DNA of 64,000 bases from Cytophagales bacterium Alg240-R148 (GTDB lineage Bacteria > Bacteroidota > Bacteroidia > Cytophagales > Cyclobacteriaceae): positions 1,134,379 through 1,198,378 of the forward strand of contig LS999826.1 in the NCBI GenBank assembly GCA_900537185.1, read 5' to 3'. Each line of letters starts with the position of its first letter. Position 1 is the first letter of the stretch. Of this stretch, positions 26,484-34,479 are shown one piece after another. Under the pieces are notes generated by a model that was not told where the DNA came from, made no database searches, and saw nothing but the letters and a program-made list of their open reading frames with translations. A program made the position numbers and the translations under genes.

Positions 26484-28142
26484 ATGACAACCCACCCTTG
26501 GACTGATAAATACCCAAAAGGCGTACCAACTGAGATTCAACAGGATGCCTATACGGATGTAGTAAGTATGGTCAAGCAAGCATTTGATAAATATGCTGAC
26601 AGACCAGCCTTTGAGAATATGGGCAAATCATTCACCTATAAAGAAATCGATCAAAAATCAGGTCAGTTCGCTGCCTATTTGCAAAACCAATGTCAAATGA
26701 AAAAGGGAGATCGAATTGCCATTCAAATGCCAAATTTGTTGCAATATCCCATAGCTTTAATTGGTGCACTTAAAGCTGGTTTGATCGTTGTGAATACCAA
26801 TCCCTTGTATACTTGTCGAGAAATGGAACACCAGTTCAATGATGCAGAAGTGAAAGCCATCGTGGTAGTGTCTAATTTTGCTCATAATGTAGAAGAAGTG
26901 CTGGACAAAACTAAAATTGAACATGTGATCGTTACGGATTTGGGCGATTTGTTGGGTGGTTTAAAAGGGGCTATTGTCAATTTTGTAGTGAAATACATCA
27001 AGAAAATGGTGCCGAAATACAATCTTCCTACAGCTGTTACCTTTAAAGATGCTTTGAAAATTGGTGCGGGATTGTCGTGGGAGCAACCGGCGTTGGACAA
27101 AGAAGATTTGGCTTTTTTACAATATACAGGTGGTACTACTGGCGTTTCCAAGGGTGCCCAACTGTCGCATGGAAATATCGTTAACCACACCACGCAGATA
27201 CACCATTGGTTCCAACCATTGTTCAAAGAAAATGAGCAAGATATTATGATTACTGCAATTCCATTGTACCATATTTTTGCATTAACAGTCAATGGATTTT
27301 TAATGTTAACCGAAGGCGTGAAAAACGTTTTGATTACCAACCCGCGGGATATGAAAGGCTTTATAAAAGAATTGAAAAAACATCCTTTTTCCATTATGAC
27401 GGGCGTCAATACCTTGTTCAATGGTTTGCTCAATCAAGAGGCATTTAAAACAGTGGATTTCTCCCACCTCAAAGGAGTAATTGGAGGGGGGATGGCAGTG
27501 CAGGACGTAGTAGCTAAAAAATGGGAACAAGTTACTGGTAGCCCTTTGGTTGAAGGGTATGGATTGAGTGAAACTTCTCCTGTATTGTCTTGTAACCCAT
27601 TGGATGGTACCCATAAGTTGGGCTCCATTGGTTTGCCTACTTCGAGCACCGAAATGGCTATTTTTGACGACGAGGGCAACCGACTGCCACAAGGAGAGGT
27701 AGGCGAAATTTGTGCAAGAGGCCCGCAAGTAATGAAGGGGTATTGGAAAAAAGATAAAGAAGGGGTGTTTTTTGATGGCGGTTGGTTCAGAACAGGGGAT
27801 ATTGGTGCCATGGACGAATCGGGGTTTTTTAGAATTGTGGATAGAAAAAAGGATATGATCAATGTATCTGGGTTCAATGTTTATCCAAATGAAGTTGAAA
27901 ATGTAGTAGCCGAACATCCAAAGGTGTTGGAGGTAGCAGCTATTGGAGTTCCAGACGAAAGGTCTACCGAGGTAGTAAAGATATTTGTAGTAAAATCAGA
28001 TGCCTCTTTATCCGAAGAAGAGTTAAAATCATTCTGCAAAGAGAACCTTACAGGGTATAAATCCCCTCGGCACATAGAGTTTAAAACAGAATTACCTAAG
28101 TCCAACGTTGGGAAAATTTTAAGAAGAAAGCTAAAAGAATAA
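26484..28142 (+). CDS. Long-chain fatty-acid--CoA ligase
   Basis: 552 residues. Activates fatty acids to acyl-CoA through an acyl-adenylate. AMP-binding motifs in order: P-loop 'YTGGTTGVSKGAQLSH', 'EGYGLSETSPVLSCNP', 'WFRTGDIGAMDESGF', 'IVDRKKDMINVSGFNVYP' and the catalytic Lys in 'PKSNVGKILRRKL'. Length and motifs fit FadD-type ligases. It appears to be monocistronic, lying between the tRNA terminator and a membrane protein 78 bp downstream. Confidence 0.93.
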   Translation: MTTHPWTDKYPKGVPTEIQQDAYTDVVSMVKQAFDKYADRPAFENMGKSFTYKEIDQKSGQFAAYLQNQCQMKKGDRIAIQMPNLLQYPIALIGALKAGLIVVNTNPLYTCREMEHQFNDAEVKAIVVVSNFAHNVEEVLDKTKIEHVIVTDLGDLLGGLKGAIVNFVVKYIKKMVPKYNLPTAVTFKDALKIGAGLSWEQPALDKEDLAFLQYTGGTTGVSKGAQLSHGNIVNHTTQIHHWFQPLFKENEQDIMITAIPLYHIFALTVNGFLMLTEGVKNVLITNPRDMKGFIKELKKHPFSIMTGVNTLFNGLLNQEAFKTVDFSHLKGVIGGGMAVQDVVAKKWEQVTGSPLVEGYGLSETSPVLSCNPLDGTHKLGSIGLPTSSTEMAIFDDEGNRLPQGEVGEICARGPQVMKGYWKKDKEGVFFDGGWFRTGDIGAMDESGFFRIVDRKKDMINVSGFNVYPNEVENVVAEHPKVLEVAAIGVPDERSTEVVKIFVVKSDASLSEEELKSFCKENLTGYKSPRHIEFKTELPKSNVGKILRRKLKE

Positions 28143-28220
28143 GCCTCCGGAGTATTATTATAATTGGAAAGTTGGCTTTTATAAAGTCTAATCCCGATAA
28201 TTGTACTCTATTTTAGAAAT

Positions 28221-29810
28221 ATGGATTTATTAAAACAAGAAATTCCATGGTGGCGATCGTCCTGGAACGAGAAACCACTCCAAGTTGTTTTGTTTCTCGC
28301 CATAGGAATCAGAGTGTTGGCTGCTTTTTTCTCCAAGGGGTACGCCTTTCACGACGACCATTTTGAATCGTTAAATGTTGCGCAAGATTGGGTAGACGGC
28401 ATTGGCCATTGGATTGGCGACGGTGCTCCTCCTTTGCACTCCATGATCTATGCAGGTTTTAACGCTGCTATACTGTATCTGTGTGAAGCTGTTGGTATTT
28501 TTGATTCTCAAATGAAAATGGTGGTAATCCGTATGGTGCATGGGTTGTATTCTGTGTTGACCGTTTACTTTGGGTATAAAATAACCGCCCATATTTCCAA
28601 TAAAACTAACGCTACTGTTGTTGGGGTTATTTTAGCTCTTTTATGGTTCATGCCTTATTTGTCTGTTAAAAATTTGAACGAAATGGTATGTGTACCGCTA
28701 ATTTTGGGCGGTATGTATTATGTTATAGCCAATCCCCGGCAGTCTTTTGTATACTGGTTTTTAGCTGGAGCCATGTTTGGCTTGGCTTTTACCTTAAGAA
28801 TTCAGTCTGTTCTTTTCGCAGGCGGTATGGGATTGGGCATGCTTTTTAACAAACAATGGAAGGGTGCTGTTTATTTCACTGTTGGGTTTGTTTTTTGCCT
28901 GTTGTTGTTTCAAGGTACCGTGGATTACTTATTTTTCGACTATCCTTTAGAATCAATAGTGACCTACTTTGTTTACAACAAAGAAAATGCATACAACTAC
29001 CTGACGTTACCGTTTTACACCTATGTGGGTACCTTGTTGGGGTTTTTAGTGCCTCCGGTGAGTGTGTTTTTAGCAATAGGTTTCTTTAAAAGCAGGAAAT
29101 ATGCATTGGGTATATTTTTAGGAGTGGTGGTGTTTTTTGTTGTCCATTCTATTTTTCCCAACAAACAAGAGCGCTTTTTATTGCCTTTTTTTCCAGCCTT
29201 TATTATCATGAGTGTGGTTGGGTGGAATGCATGGGTTACAACCTCAGTTTTTTGGCAAAAAAGAATCCGTTTTGTGGCAGGCAGCTGGAAGTTTTTTTGG
29301 GGGTTGAATTTACTCGTCATGTTCATTTTGGCATTGACCTATTCTAAAAAGGATAGGATTGAACCAGTATATTTTTTGTCTCAAATGGAAGATGTGGAAG
29401 CGGTAGTAGTAGAGTCAGCCGGAGAAATGAGCAAAATACCCGTTTTTTATTATGGCCAACCCGCCTCTGACTATGGCGATTTGTACGCCCAAGCAACCGG
29501 TCATAGGGCTTTTATAGAAGATGGAAAAGTAAAAGAAGAGGTAGCGATTTTTTATGAATATCCTCAAGTAAAAAAAGAAGCAGCCTTGTTACAAGAGATT
29601 GAAAAGACTGGGAAAGTGCCTAATTACTTAATAATGAAGGGTGAAAAAGATCTGGCCTCCAGAAAAGTCAAAATGATGCGTTTGTTGGATTCCAAAGAGA
29701 TGTCTCAGTTGGTAGAGATTGAACCTTCTTTTTACGACCTCATACTTCATTTTCTTAATCCAACGATTCATGCAAAAGAGACTGCATATGTTTATAAATT
29801 GAGTCGATAA
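28221..29810 (+). CDS. Multi-spanning membrane protein, probable GT-C glycosyltransferase (ALG9/GT22-like)
   Basis: 529 residues with roughly 10 hydrophobic helices in the first 380 residues and a soluble C-terminal domain. The first extracytoplasmic loop has acidic residues in 'GYAFHDDHFESLNVAQDW', the position of the catalytic Asp/Glu motif of GT-C enzymes that use lipid-linked sugars. 'FPNKQERFLLPFFPAF' resembles the conserved segment of GT22 mannosyltransferases. Sugar and acceptor are unknown, and assignment to GT22 rather than GT39 is tentative. Confidence 0.7.
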   Translation: MDLLKQEIPWWRSSWNEKPLQVVLFLAIGIRVLAAFFSKGYAFHDDHFESLNVAQDWVDGIGHWIGDGAPPLHSMIYAGFNAAILYLCEAVGIFDSQMKMVVIRMVHGLYSVLTVYFGYKITAHISNKTNATVVGVILALLWFMPYLSVKNLNEMVCVPLILGGMYYVIANPRQSFVYWFLAGAMFGLAFTLRIQSVLFAGGMGLGMLFNKQWKGAVYFTVGFVFCLLLFQGTVDYLFFDYPLESIVTYFVYNKENAYNYLTLPFYTYVGTLLGFLVPPVSVFLAIGFFKSRKYALGIFLGVVVFFVVHSIFPNKQERFLLPFFPAFIIMSVVGWNAWVTTSVFWQKRIRFVAGSWKFFWGLNLLVMFILALTYSKKDRIEPVYFLSQMEDVEAVVVESAGEMSKIPVFYYGQPASDYGDLYAQATGHRAFIEDGKVKEEVAIFYEYPQVKKEAALLQEIEKTGKVPNYLIMKGEKDLASRKVKMMRLLDSKEMSQLVEIEPSFYDLILHFLNPTIHAKETAYVYKLSR

Positions 29811-29909
29811 TGCTTTTTTTTTGAAGTCAGGCTTCCAGTCTAAGGTTTAATTATTTATATTAATACATTAAACGGAATTACAGACGATGTCTGAGTCAAA
29901 AAGGAGCTA

Positions 29910-31397
29910 ATGGAAAGATACGATCTTGCAATTATAGGAGGTGGGCCATCGGGGTATGCCGCGGCGATGCGCGCGATGGACTTCAAGAAAAAAACGATTC
30001 TTATTGAAAAAAAGGTGCTTGGTGGCGCCGGCATAACCAACGGGGCGTTGTCCTCCAAAACATGGTGGGAAATATCTAGAGAAGCCAGTATGTTGAGGAA
30101 GAATTTGAAGCGTTATGGTTTGGATGCTCCTGAGCCAAACTTTAAACGGGTTAGAGATGAAGTTAGGGCAGCGGTAAGTGAAAGAATTGGATTGTTGACA
30201 GACCATATGGATAAACTGAGTGAATCAGATTATGCCAACTTGCTCACTTTTCAGCGAGGTGCTGCCAAACTCATAGACAAAAACGTCGTTTCAATAGAAA
30301 CCAATAATGGAACAGTAGAGGTATGGGCAGACCATGTCATATTAGCGGCTGGGAGTAGGCCGAGAATGCTGCCAGAGATACCCATAGATGAAAAAATTAT
30401 ATTCACATCGGATGGCATTGAGTCTTTGGATGACTTTCCTAAAAGCATGGTAATTCTTGGTGCTGGGGTGATAGGCTGTGAATTTGCTACTATATTTTCT
30501 GGTTTTGGTAAAACAAAGGTCCATCTAATTGATAAAGGAGATAGAATTTTACCATTCGAGGATAAGGATGTGGTGCGGGTTATTGAGAAGAATATGGAAC
30601 AAAATGGGGTTCTAATTCACCGCAATTCCAGATTAATTGACATGAAAGTGCACGACGGGCAAGTGCGTTATGAATTGGAATACGACGATGGGCGCAAGGA
30701 GTTTTTTGATGTAGAAAAAGCTTTGATCTCAGTAGGAAGAGTACCCAACATGGAAAACCTTTGGAATGCAGATAATGTGCCTATTGAAGTTAACAACAGA
30801 GGGATAGAAGATAGGGAGACCCAAACATCCATAGACAATATTTACGCAGTTGGCGATATAACGGCAGATATTGCCTTGGTAAATGTTGGAGAATTAGAAG
30901 GAAGACATGCGGTAGAAAAAATATTTGGAGAGCCCTTGCGGAAACTAGTTTACGAAAACATCTCAACCATAATGTTTTTGAAACCAGAAGTTGCCGGAGT
31001 AGGGCTGAACGAAATTCAGGCCCAGTCAAAAGGAATAGATTACAAAGTGGTAACCTTGGATTATAGCTGTATTGTTAGGGCAGTAGCCAAAAGAAATACA
31101 CAAGGGTTTATAAAACTGCTGGTTACAGGAGATGGCAATATGAGAATTTTAGGCATGCGGGTTGTAGGCAACCATGCATCTAGCGCTATTCAGGCTGTTG
31201 CGTTGTTAATTTCTATGGACAAAGGAATTGAAGAATTGGCAGAATGTGTGCACCCACACCCTTCGATTACAGAAGGGATCCAGGAATGTGTTAGGATGCT
31301 TTTAGGGAAGTCTTTGCTCAAACCATCTGCTTTAACGGGCCAACTGACCTGTCGGGAATACCACAGTGGTGTTTATGAAGACATCCACTTCCAATAA
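29910..31397 (+). CDS. Pyridine-nucleotide-disulfide-oxidoreductase-like flavoprotein lacking the redox cysteines
   Basis: 495 residues. FAD-binding 'AIIGGGPSGYAAAMRA', NAD(P)-binding 'MVILGAGVIGCEFATIFSGFG', second FAD motif 'IYAVGDITADIALVN' and dimerisation domain with 'HPHPSITEGIQE' match dihydrolipoyl dehydrogenase-like enzymes. However the disulfide motif GGTCLNVGCIPSK reads GGAGITNGALSSK (residues 38-50; Gly41 and Ala46 in place of Cys), so no lipoamide-type disulfide chemistry is possible. It may act as an NAD(P)H:acceptor oxidoreductase or transhydrogenase-like enzyme. It converges on korAB with an 8-bp gap. An AAGGAG sits only 3 nt before the ATG, and a 7-codon reading frame overlaps the start. 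Confidence 0.88.
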   Translation: MERYDLAIIGGGPSGYAAAMRAMDFKKKTILIEKKVLGGAGITNGALSSKTWWEISREASMLRKNLKRYGLDAPEPNFKRVRDEVRAAVSERIGLLTDHMDKLSESDYANLLTFQRGAAKLIDKNVVSIETNNGTVEVWADHVILAAGSRPRMLPEIPIDEKIIFTSDGIESLDDFPKSMVILGAGVIGCEFATIFSGFGKTKVHLIDKGDRILPFEDKDVVRVIEKNMEQNGVLIHRNSRLIDMKVHDGQVRYELEYDDGRKEFFDVEKALISVGRVPNMENLWNADNVPIEVNNRGIEDRETQTSIDNIYAVGDITADIALVNVGELEGRHAVEKIFGEPLRKLVYENISTIMFLKPEVAGVGLNEIQAQSKGIDYKVVTLDYSCIVRAVAKRNTQGFIKLLVTGDGNMRILGMRVVGNHASSAIQAVALLISMDKGIEELAECVHPHPSITEGIQECVRMLLGKSLLKPSALTGQLTCREYHSGVYEDIHFQ

Positions 31398-31405
31398 CAC
31401 TTGTT

Positions 31406-32434
31406 TTAAGAGACGGTCCAGGTATTTTCTCCACTTAACAATGCATCCAAATGTTCCTCGCCTTTGGCTGATTTGGAAGCGTTCATTTGTTCTATAATTA
31501 AGGATTCATAGGTAGGGCGTTCCTTTTTAAATATAATGCCAAAGGGCTTAGGTAAATCGTTATTTGGGTCGTCAAAATATTGGGTAATCAGGGAAGCCTT
31601 TACAGGGTCATAGGCATCGTGTACCCAAAGGTCTGCATGGCCAACTGCCTCTCCTAAATGGACTACTTTTGGTTGGAAACCATCTAAGATTATGCCTTTT
31701 TCTTTCTCCTCCCCAAATAATAGCGGTTGGTTTTGTTCCAAAATGATGGTGGTGTCCGCCTTGCTTTTTTTATCTGAATACTGAAAAAATGCGCCGTCGT
31801 TGAAAACATTACAATTTTGATAGACTTCAACAAACGAGGTACCCTGGTGCTGGTTGGCTTCTAATAAAGTTGTTCTGAGGTGGACCGGGTCTCTATCCAT
31901 GCTGCGGGCTATGAAGGTGGCTTCGGCACCCATACAAAGTTTTAAAGGGGAGAATGGCGTATCCAAAGAGCCGGAAGGAGAGGATTTGGATATGGTACCA
32001 ATGGGAGAAGTAGGAGAGTATTGCCCTTTTGTAAGGCCATAAATTTCATTGTTGAACATGATAATGTTCAAATCGGGGTTCCTCCTTAAAACATGTATTA
32101 AGTGATTGCCACCTATAGACAGGCAATCTCCATCGCCAGTGGCTACCCAAATACTCAAATTGGGGTTGGAAATTTTTAACCCGGTTGCTATGGCCGGAGC
32201 CCTCCCATGAATGCTGTGCATACCATAGGATTCAATGTAATAAGGAAACCTAGCGGCGCATCCAATTCCTGATATGAAAACGATGTCTTCGTTTTTTAAC
32301 CCTGTTTCAGCCAAAGTGCTTTGTACTTGTTTCAGTATGGAGTAGTCTCCGCACCCCGGGCACCATCGGACATCTTGGTCTGTGGCAAAATCTTTACCGC
32401 TGCGTTTAGTTTCGCCGTTGCTCGTGGTTAACAT
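31406..32434 (-). CDS. korB: 2-oxoacid:ferredoxin oxidoreductase, beta subunit
   Basis: 342 residues. Carries thiamine diphosphate and a 4Fe-4S cluster: cluster cysteines in 'WCPGCGDYSILK', 'SGIGCAARFPYY' and 'VYQNCNVFNDGA'; TPP/Mg motif 'GDGDCLSIGGNHLIH' to 'MFNNEIYGLTKGQYSPT'. With the alpha subunit it oxidatively decarboxylates a 2-oxoacid (2-oxoglutarate most likely for this two-subunit type) to acyl-CoA, reducing ferredoxin. Start overlaps the end of the alpha gene by 7 bp. Confidence 0.93.
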   Translation of the reverse strand: MLTTSNGETKRSGKDFATDQDVRWCPGCGDYSILKQVQSTLAETGLKNEDIVFISGIGCAARFPYYIESYGMHSIHGRAPAIATGLKISNPNLSIWVATGDGDCLSIGGNHLIHVLRRNPDLNIIMFNNEIYGLTKGQYSPTSPIGTISKSSPSGSLDTPFSPLKLCMGAEATFIARSMDRDPVHLRTTLLEANQHQGTSFVEVYQNCNVFNDGAFFQYSDKKSKADTTIILEQNQPLLFGEEKEKGIILDGFQPKVVHLGEAVGHADLWVHDAYDPVKASLITQYFDDPNNDLPKPFGIIFKKERPTYESLIIEQMNASKSAKGEEHLDALLSGENTWTVS

Positions 32435-34278
32435 AATAATGCTTTGTTTAATGTTTTTACATGGCGCAATATTTCGGTTGAAGTAAAGGGCAACCCTTTG
32501 ACTTTATTTAATGGTTCAAAAACAACGTCGAATTTGTTTTTAAGCAATACAATTAATTGCCCATCATTAATTTCTGGTACCAAAACCAATTCATATTGTT
32601 CCAAGACTTCCTTTAAATTGGGCGGAAATGGGTGTAAGTTTTTTAAATGTATGTGGGCCGCTGGTATGCCTTCTGCATTTAAATCTCGAACAGCCGTTTT
32701 AATTGCGCCATAAGTAGAGCCCCAGCCCAGAATTGCCAGTTTGGAGTTTGGATGGCCAGAATCTATGCTCGCGTTGGGTAAAAAGTGTGCAATATTGTTT
32801 ATTTTTTGGGCTCTGATTTCTGTCATTTTTTCGTGGTTGTCCGGGTCGTAGGAGACGTTGCCAGTCAAATCTTCCTTTTCTAAACCACCTATGCGGTGCT
32901 GGTATCCTTTTAGCCCTGGAATGGCCCATTTTCTTACAAGGTTTTTGTCTCGCTGGTAGGGTAGGAAATTACCTTCTATTGGCCCTTTAGGGATTTTATG
33001 CTCGATTTCTTTCAACGAATCAGCGGTTGGGAATTGCCAAGGTTCCATGCCGTTAGCAATGTAGCCATCGGAGAGCAACAAAACGGGTGTCATATGTTCT
33101 AAAGCCATTTTACATGCATCGTAGGCCGTTTGAAAACAATCCGAAGGAGAGGCCGCAGCAAGGATTGGAATAGGCGATGCACCATTTCTTCCGAACATGG
33201 CTTGGAGCAAGTCAGATTGCTCGGTTTTGGTTGGCAGGCCGGTTGAAGGGCCTCCTCGTTGAATGTTTACTATAACCAAAGGGATTTCTAACATCATAGC
33301 CAACCCCAAGGCCTCACCTTTTAGCGCAATGCCAGGTCCGGAACTTCCGGTACAGGCCAGTGCACCGCCATAGGAAGCACCTATGGAAGAGCAAATTGCG
33401 GCAATTTCATCTTCTGCTTGGAAAGTTTTAATACCAAAATTTTTATGTTTGGACAACTCATGCAAGAGAGAGGAGGCAGGGGTAATAGGGTAGCTGCCAT
33501 AAAACAACTCCAAACCTGATTTTTTTGCAGCAGCGATCAGACCAATTGCAATTGCCTCATTGCCCTGAATGTTGCGGTATACTCCAGTTTTAAGCCGGGC
33601 TGGTTTTACTTCAATTTGAGTAGAAAAGGTTTCAGAGGTTTCTCCAAAATTATATCCTGCCTTTAACAATCCAATGTTGGCTTCTTTTACTCCTTCCTTT
33701 GAGGCAAATTTGGTTTCTAAAAAAGCAATGGTGTTGTTCAAAGGCCGGTTGAAAAGCCAAAAGATGAAACCAAGTACAAACATGTTTTTTGACCGGTCGG
33801 CTTCTTTTTGACCAAGCGAACTACCGGATTCTTTTAAGGTGTTTCTGGTGAGTTTTGTAATGTCCAGACTATGCACCTTATAATCGCTCAAAAAGTCGTC
33901 TTCTAACGGGTTAAATTCGTATTTGGACAATCTCAAATTTTTAGCATCGAAACCCGCAGTGTTGGCTATGATAATGCCACCCTTTTTCAACAACAATAAG
34001 TTCGTTTTTAGGGCTGCCGCGTTCATGACAACCAGCACATCGCATTGGTCACCAGGAGTGAAAACATCAATGCTTCCGAATTGTATCTGAAAGCCGGACA
34101 CACCAGCTAGTGTACCTTGTGGCGCTCTTATTTCAGCAGGGAAATTGGGGAAGGTGTTGAGGTCATTTCCATACAGCGCAGTGGTATCTGTGAATTGAGT
34201 CCCGGTTAATTGAATGCCATCGCCAGAATCTCCGGCGAAGAGGACTGTGGCTTCTTTTTTTGTAACGGTTTCCAACAT
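32428..34278 (-). CDS. korA: 2-oxoacid:ferredoxin oxidoreductase, fused gamma-alpha subunit
   Basis: 616 residues from the ATG at 34278 (an in-frame start at 34350 adds a hydrophobic stretch unlike the family). The gamma domain is at the N-terminus ('LFAGDSGDGIQLTG', 'EIRAPQGTLAGVSGFQI'), followed by the pyrimidine-binding alpha domain ('YPITPASSLLHEL', 'AEDEIAAICSSIGASYGG', 'QRGGPSTGLPTKTEQSDL') and a transketolase-C-like domain ('LGWGSTYGAIKTAVRDL'). This gamma-alpha fusion is typical of the KorAB type. A perfect 9-bp inverted repeat lies 40 bp upstream. Confidence 0.93.
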   Translation of the reverse strand: MLETVTKKEATVLFAGDSGDGIQLTGTQFTDTTALYGNDLNTFPNFPAEIRAPQGTLAGVSGFQIQFGSIDVFTPGDQCDVLVVMNAAALKTNLLLLKKGGIIIANTAGFDAKNLRLSKYEFNPLEDDFLSDYKVHSLDITKLTRNTLKESGSSLGQKEADRSKNMFVLGFIFWLFNRPLNNTIAFLETKFASKEGVKEANIGLLKAGYNFGETSETFSTQIEVKPARLKTGVYRNIQGNEAIAIGLIAAAKKSGLELFYGSYPITPASSLLHELSKHKNFGIKTFQAEDEIAAICSSIGASYGGALACTGSSGPGIALKGEALGLAMMLEIPLVIVNIQRGGPSTGLPTKTEQSDLLQAMFGRNGASPIPILAAASPSDCFQTAYDACKMALEHMTPVLLLSDGYIANGMEPWQFPTADSLKEIEHKIPKGPIEGNFLPYQRDKNLVRKWAIPGLKGYQHRIGGLEKEDLTGNVSYDPDNHEKMTEIRAQKINNIAHFLPNASIDSGHPNSKLAILGWGSTYGAIKTAVRDLNAEGIPAAHIHLKNLHPFPPNLKEVLEQYELVLVPEINDGQLIVLLKNKFDVVFEPLNKVKGLPFTSTEILRHVKTLNKALLC

Positions 34279-34317
34279 GACGCAACAATTGGAGGTAGAA
34301 AAAAAAATTGGTATTGG

Positions 34318-34337
34318 AATTGCCAATTTTGGCAATT
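34318..34337. promoter_or_regulatory. Palindrome upstream of korAB
   Basis: Perfect inverted repeat AATTGCCAA-TT-TTGGCAATT, 40-59 bp before the korA ATG. Size and symmetry suit a dimeric repressor or activator. No T-run follows, so a terminator is unlikely. The binding protein is unknown. Confidence 0.4.
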
Positions 34338-34479
34338 TGAATTGCTTCAATTACTGAAGTAGCAAATCATTGTTCTTCGACAATAAATTGCCTTTGTTGG
34401 CAGTATTCTAAAAGAATCTACCACAGCGTTTCTACTATTAATTTAGTCAAAAAAACGCAAACCCTTAACAATATGGCGA

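Noticed and set aside
27306-27917. 203-codon minus-strand frame inside the acyl-CoA ligase gene
   Set aside because: The plus-strand ligase has all its motifs across this stretch; the antisense frame looks like a shadow.
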